NCBI RefSeq assembly: GCF_001949145.1
Contig: NW_019091355.1
Location: forward strand, 5,133,102 to 5,160,424
Direction: 5' to 3'
Source of the DNA: Acanthaster planci
Lineage: Eukaryota > Echinodermata > Asteroidea > Valvatida > Acanthasteridae
Length of the DNA: 27,323 bases
The translations under genes were made by a program, and so were the position numbers. Numbering within the stretch: the stretch's first letter is position 1; each line of letters starts with the position of its first letter. The notes below the pieces were generated by a model, which saw only the letters and a list, made by a program, of their open reading frames with translations, was not told the DNA's origin and made no database searches. Of the stretch, positions 1 through 27,323 are shown one piece after another.

Positions 1-693
1 CATACGTCTCCGATCCCGGAGTCCCCGGCAGGAAGTGGTTAAGAGTTAAGCTCGTTTCATGCCGAGATTATTTTCTGGCATTCTGTGTACTGTACAAACA
101 TCAACATCCACTTTTACAATAAAACTTACCCTGACCACACCCTCGCTGGAACCTGTCATGATCACATTTAGGGGATCCCACTCAACCAACTGTAAGATGC
201 ATGGTGAGGGAAAAAAGACAAGACTTGAACTTTCTCTGTCATCCCTTCGTCACAATGTTAGACTCAGAAAGGTGGACCTGAAGTTCAAAATCTGACTCGG
301 ACAAACTCCAGACTACAGCAAAAAGTGCACTAGAGAATAACGCTCTTTGAAAAACAAAGTTTAGAATTTGGCCAACACTGACCATGAAAAATGAAATTAT
401 TTTCATTGAGGATTCCTAAAAAGTGCCACTGGCATGGTAGCTAGCAAGCCTGAAGAGAACTGCGATTATCGATGTTGACCCTGGTTAGGCCAAATCCAAT
501 AAGACTATGCATGATTTTCAATCAAACTTCAAGGGTAATGGCGTTAAATCAGTCAAGACCTGACATGATTTCACCCATGTTAATGATTCAGAAGTCATTC
601 CAATCAAACCCAAGCTTCAATTTTAAATTTCCAAAGTGCCAGAGTCTGGGGGAGACAGGGAACCACATACAGGGCACAGCAGTTGGTGGTTAC
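1..693 (-). other. Intron, partial, after exon 31
   Basis: No exon, RNA gene or clear repeat seen. I searched the minus strand for the next expected WD repeat (a VTGHSDG-like peptide) and did not find it. Confidence 0.6.
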
Positions 694-26375
<25,682 letters not shown>

Positions 26376-26489
26376 CTGTGTAGTAACTTTGACCTTATAT
26401 GCCTCCCAGAGTTGCTTTCTGTTCCTCACCAAGGTTTTTCCCTTTTCTTCAAGAAGCTACAGAGTAGCACACAGATGCACAAGCATACA

Positions 26490-26780
26490 CACTGTGGCCT
26501 CTCAACCCTGGTTGAACCCACGACTGCCCTGGGTTGAAAATTTGCCCCGCGTTCAACCTGGCATTGTTTCAAACTTGTTTTGTGCAAATCGAACTTATCG
26601 GAGCTAGTTCAACCCGGAAATGAGTGCGAAAAAGTTTCAACCCAGGTTGAAAAATCTCAACCCTGATTGAGTTCAATAGAGGTTGAAATCAACCTTGTGG
26701 TTGACTTCGGGGTTGAAGATTTCCAAGTGTGACTCACCGCCAGTTTTCAACCTTACATCAACCCTGAGATTTGTCTAGTG
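26490..26780. mobile_element. CAACCCTGGTTGA-rich probable MITE
   Basis: Many alternating CAACC and GGTTG blocks occur, giving nested hairpins. The left edge CACTGTGGCCTCTCA and the reverse complement of the right edge, CACTAGACAAATCTCA, share CACT and TCTCA, hinting at terminal inverted repeats. No target duplication is seen. Confidence 0.5.
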
Positions 26781-27154
26781 GGAAAAGGCCAAGCGTAACC
26801 AACCATTTCAAAACCTTGCCCATGACACGGATAGCTGTGGTGAACTTAAATCTGGCTCATTAGTGTAACATTACCTAAGCTTAAACCGTGCCTACTACAC
26901 ACAAACTGTAGCATTGAAACCACCGCAATTGGAAGCTAACGCAGCTTGTGTGTTCATCCAATGGGAGCTTGTAATCAGTAGTGCATACGTGCACTTTACA
27001 AGTCACTAACGAACTGGACTATTAACCTTCACATCCTCACACCAATATCACTATCCATGACTTCCCTCTGTTTGCCTGTCTGTTTCTGCTGAAACCTCCA
27101 CCACCATAGCCCTGACCTCATGAGCCACAAAAGTTTCAAAAATCTTACTTTTGG

Positions 27155-27255
27155 CTAGGGATCAACCGATGTACATTTTAACTGCCAATCCGATGTCCGA
27201 TGTTTAATCAGAACATCGGCCGATGTCCGATCCGATCCGATGTTTTTACCGACAA
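27155..27255. mobile_element. hAT-like element fragment, ATCGG-rich
   Basis: It begins CTAGGGATCAACCGATG, resembling hAT-type ends (TAGGGATGCACCGAT in many animals). An ATCGG/CCGAT palindromic interior follows. The other end is missing; the next element starts at 27272. Confidence 0.5.
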
Positions 27256-27271
27256 AAACTGAAACGTAACC

Positions 27272-27323
27272 TTAACCCCTTCGCGCCGGTAATTCTTTTG
27301 ACCATGACTGCTGGGCTGTGGTA
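27272..27323. mobile_element. TTAA-flanked piggyBac-like MITE (copy 3, cut by window edge)
   Basis: TTAACCCCTTCGCGCCGG followed by AATTCTTTTGACC and TGACTGCTGGGCTGTGGTA matches copy 1 with two differences (27272-27323 against 1714-1765). Same orientation as copy 1. Confidence 0.85.

Larger units (their letters stand above)
26376..27323 (-). other. Intron (partial) upstream of exon 1, repeat-rich
   Basis: No exon recognised. It holds the CAACC/GGTTG element, an ATCGG-rich hAT-like fragment and the start of a TTAA MITE. Confidence 0.6.

Overview
This window is animal genomic DNA. It holds the 3'-central part of one large, many-exon gene on the minus strand. I read it as the orthologue of WDFY3 (Alfy), a giant scaffold protein of the BEACH/WD40 family that works in selective autophagy of protein aggregates. 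The gene runs from the right edge towards the left edge. Both of its ends lie outside the window: the N-terminal exons are beyond 27323, and the last WD repeats plus any FYVE zinc finger are before position 1. I placed 30 exons with GT-AG borders between 25305 and 694. Their lengths sum to 3888 bases, and every junction phase matches, giving one uninterrupted reading frame of 1296 codons. A 31st, less certain exon (26323-26375) adds 17 codons at the 5' side.

Right to left (5' to 3' in the gene): 26375-18125 encodes the helical region before the PH-BEACH module. 17546-17102 is a variable acidic linker. 16650-13955 is the PH-like domain. 12787-4330 is the BEACH domain. 3884-694 is the start of the WD40 propeller. 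Introns are mostly 0.2-1 kb, with one of 4.5 kb (7790-12261). One BEACH exon (6844-6997) has an almost exact tandem copy directly upstream (7022-7172). That copy has no splice donor and would break the frame if used; it is either a real partial exon duplication or two alleles assembled in series.

The introns carry many short non-autonomous transposons. These include three copies of a TTAA-flanked, piggyBac-like MITE (one contains a 557-base assembly gap), two further TTAA-bounded elements, two 121-base copies of one inverted-repeat MITE, a 252-base element with long inverted ends, tRNA-derived SINE remnants, and several strong hairpins. I found no second protein-coding gene, no RNA gene I would defend, and no promoter or poly(A) site.

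Compact introns in a WDFY3 orthologue, a MITE-rich intron landscape and ~2% difference between the duplicated segments suggest an invertebrate deuterostome. Amphioxus (Branchiostoma) is my best guess, but that is inference from general character, not proof. 'Exon n' below is numbered from the first exon I can see in the window, not from the true gene start.
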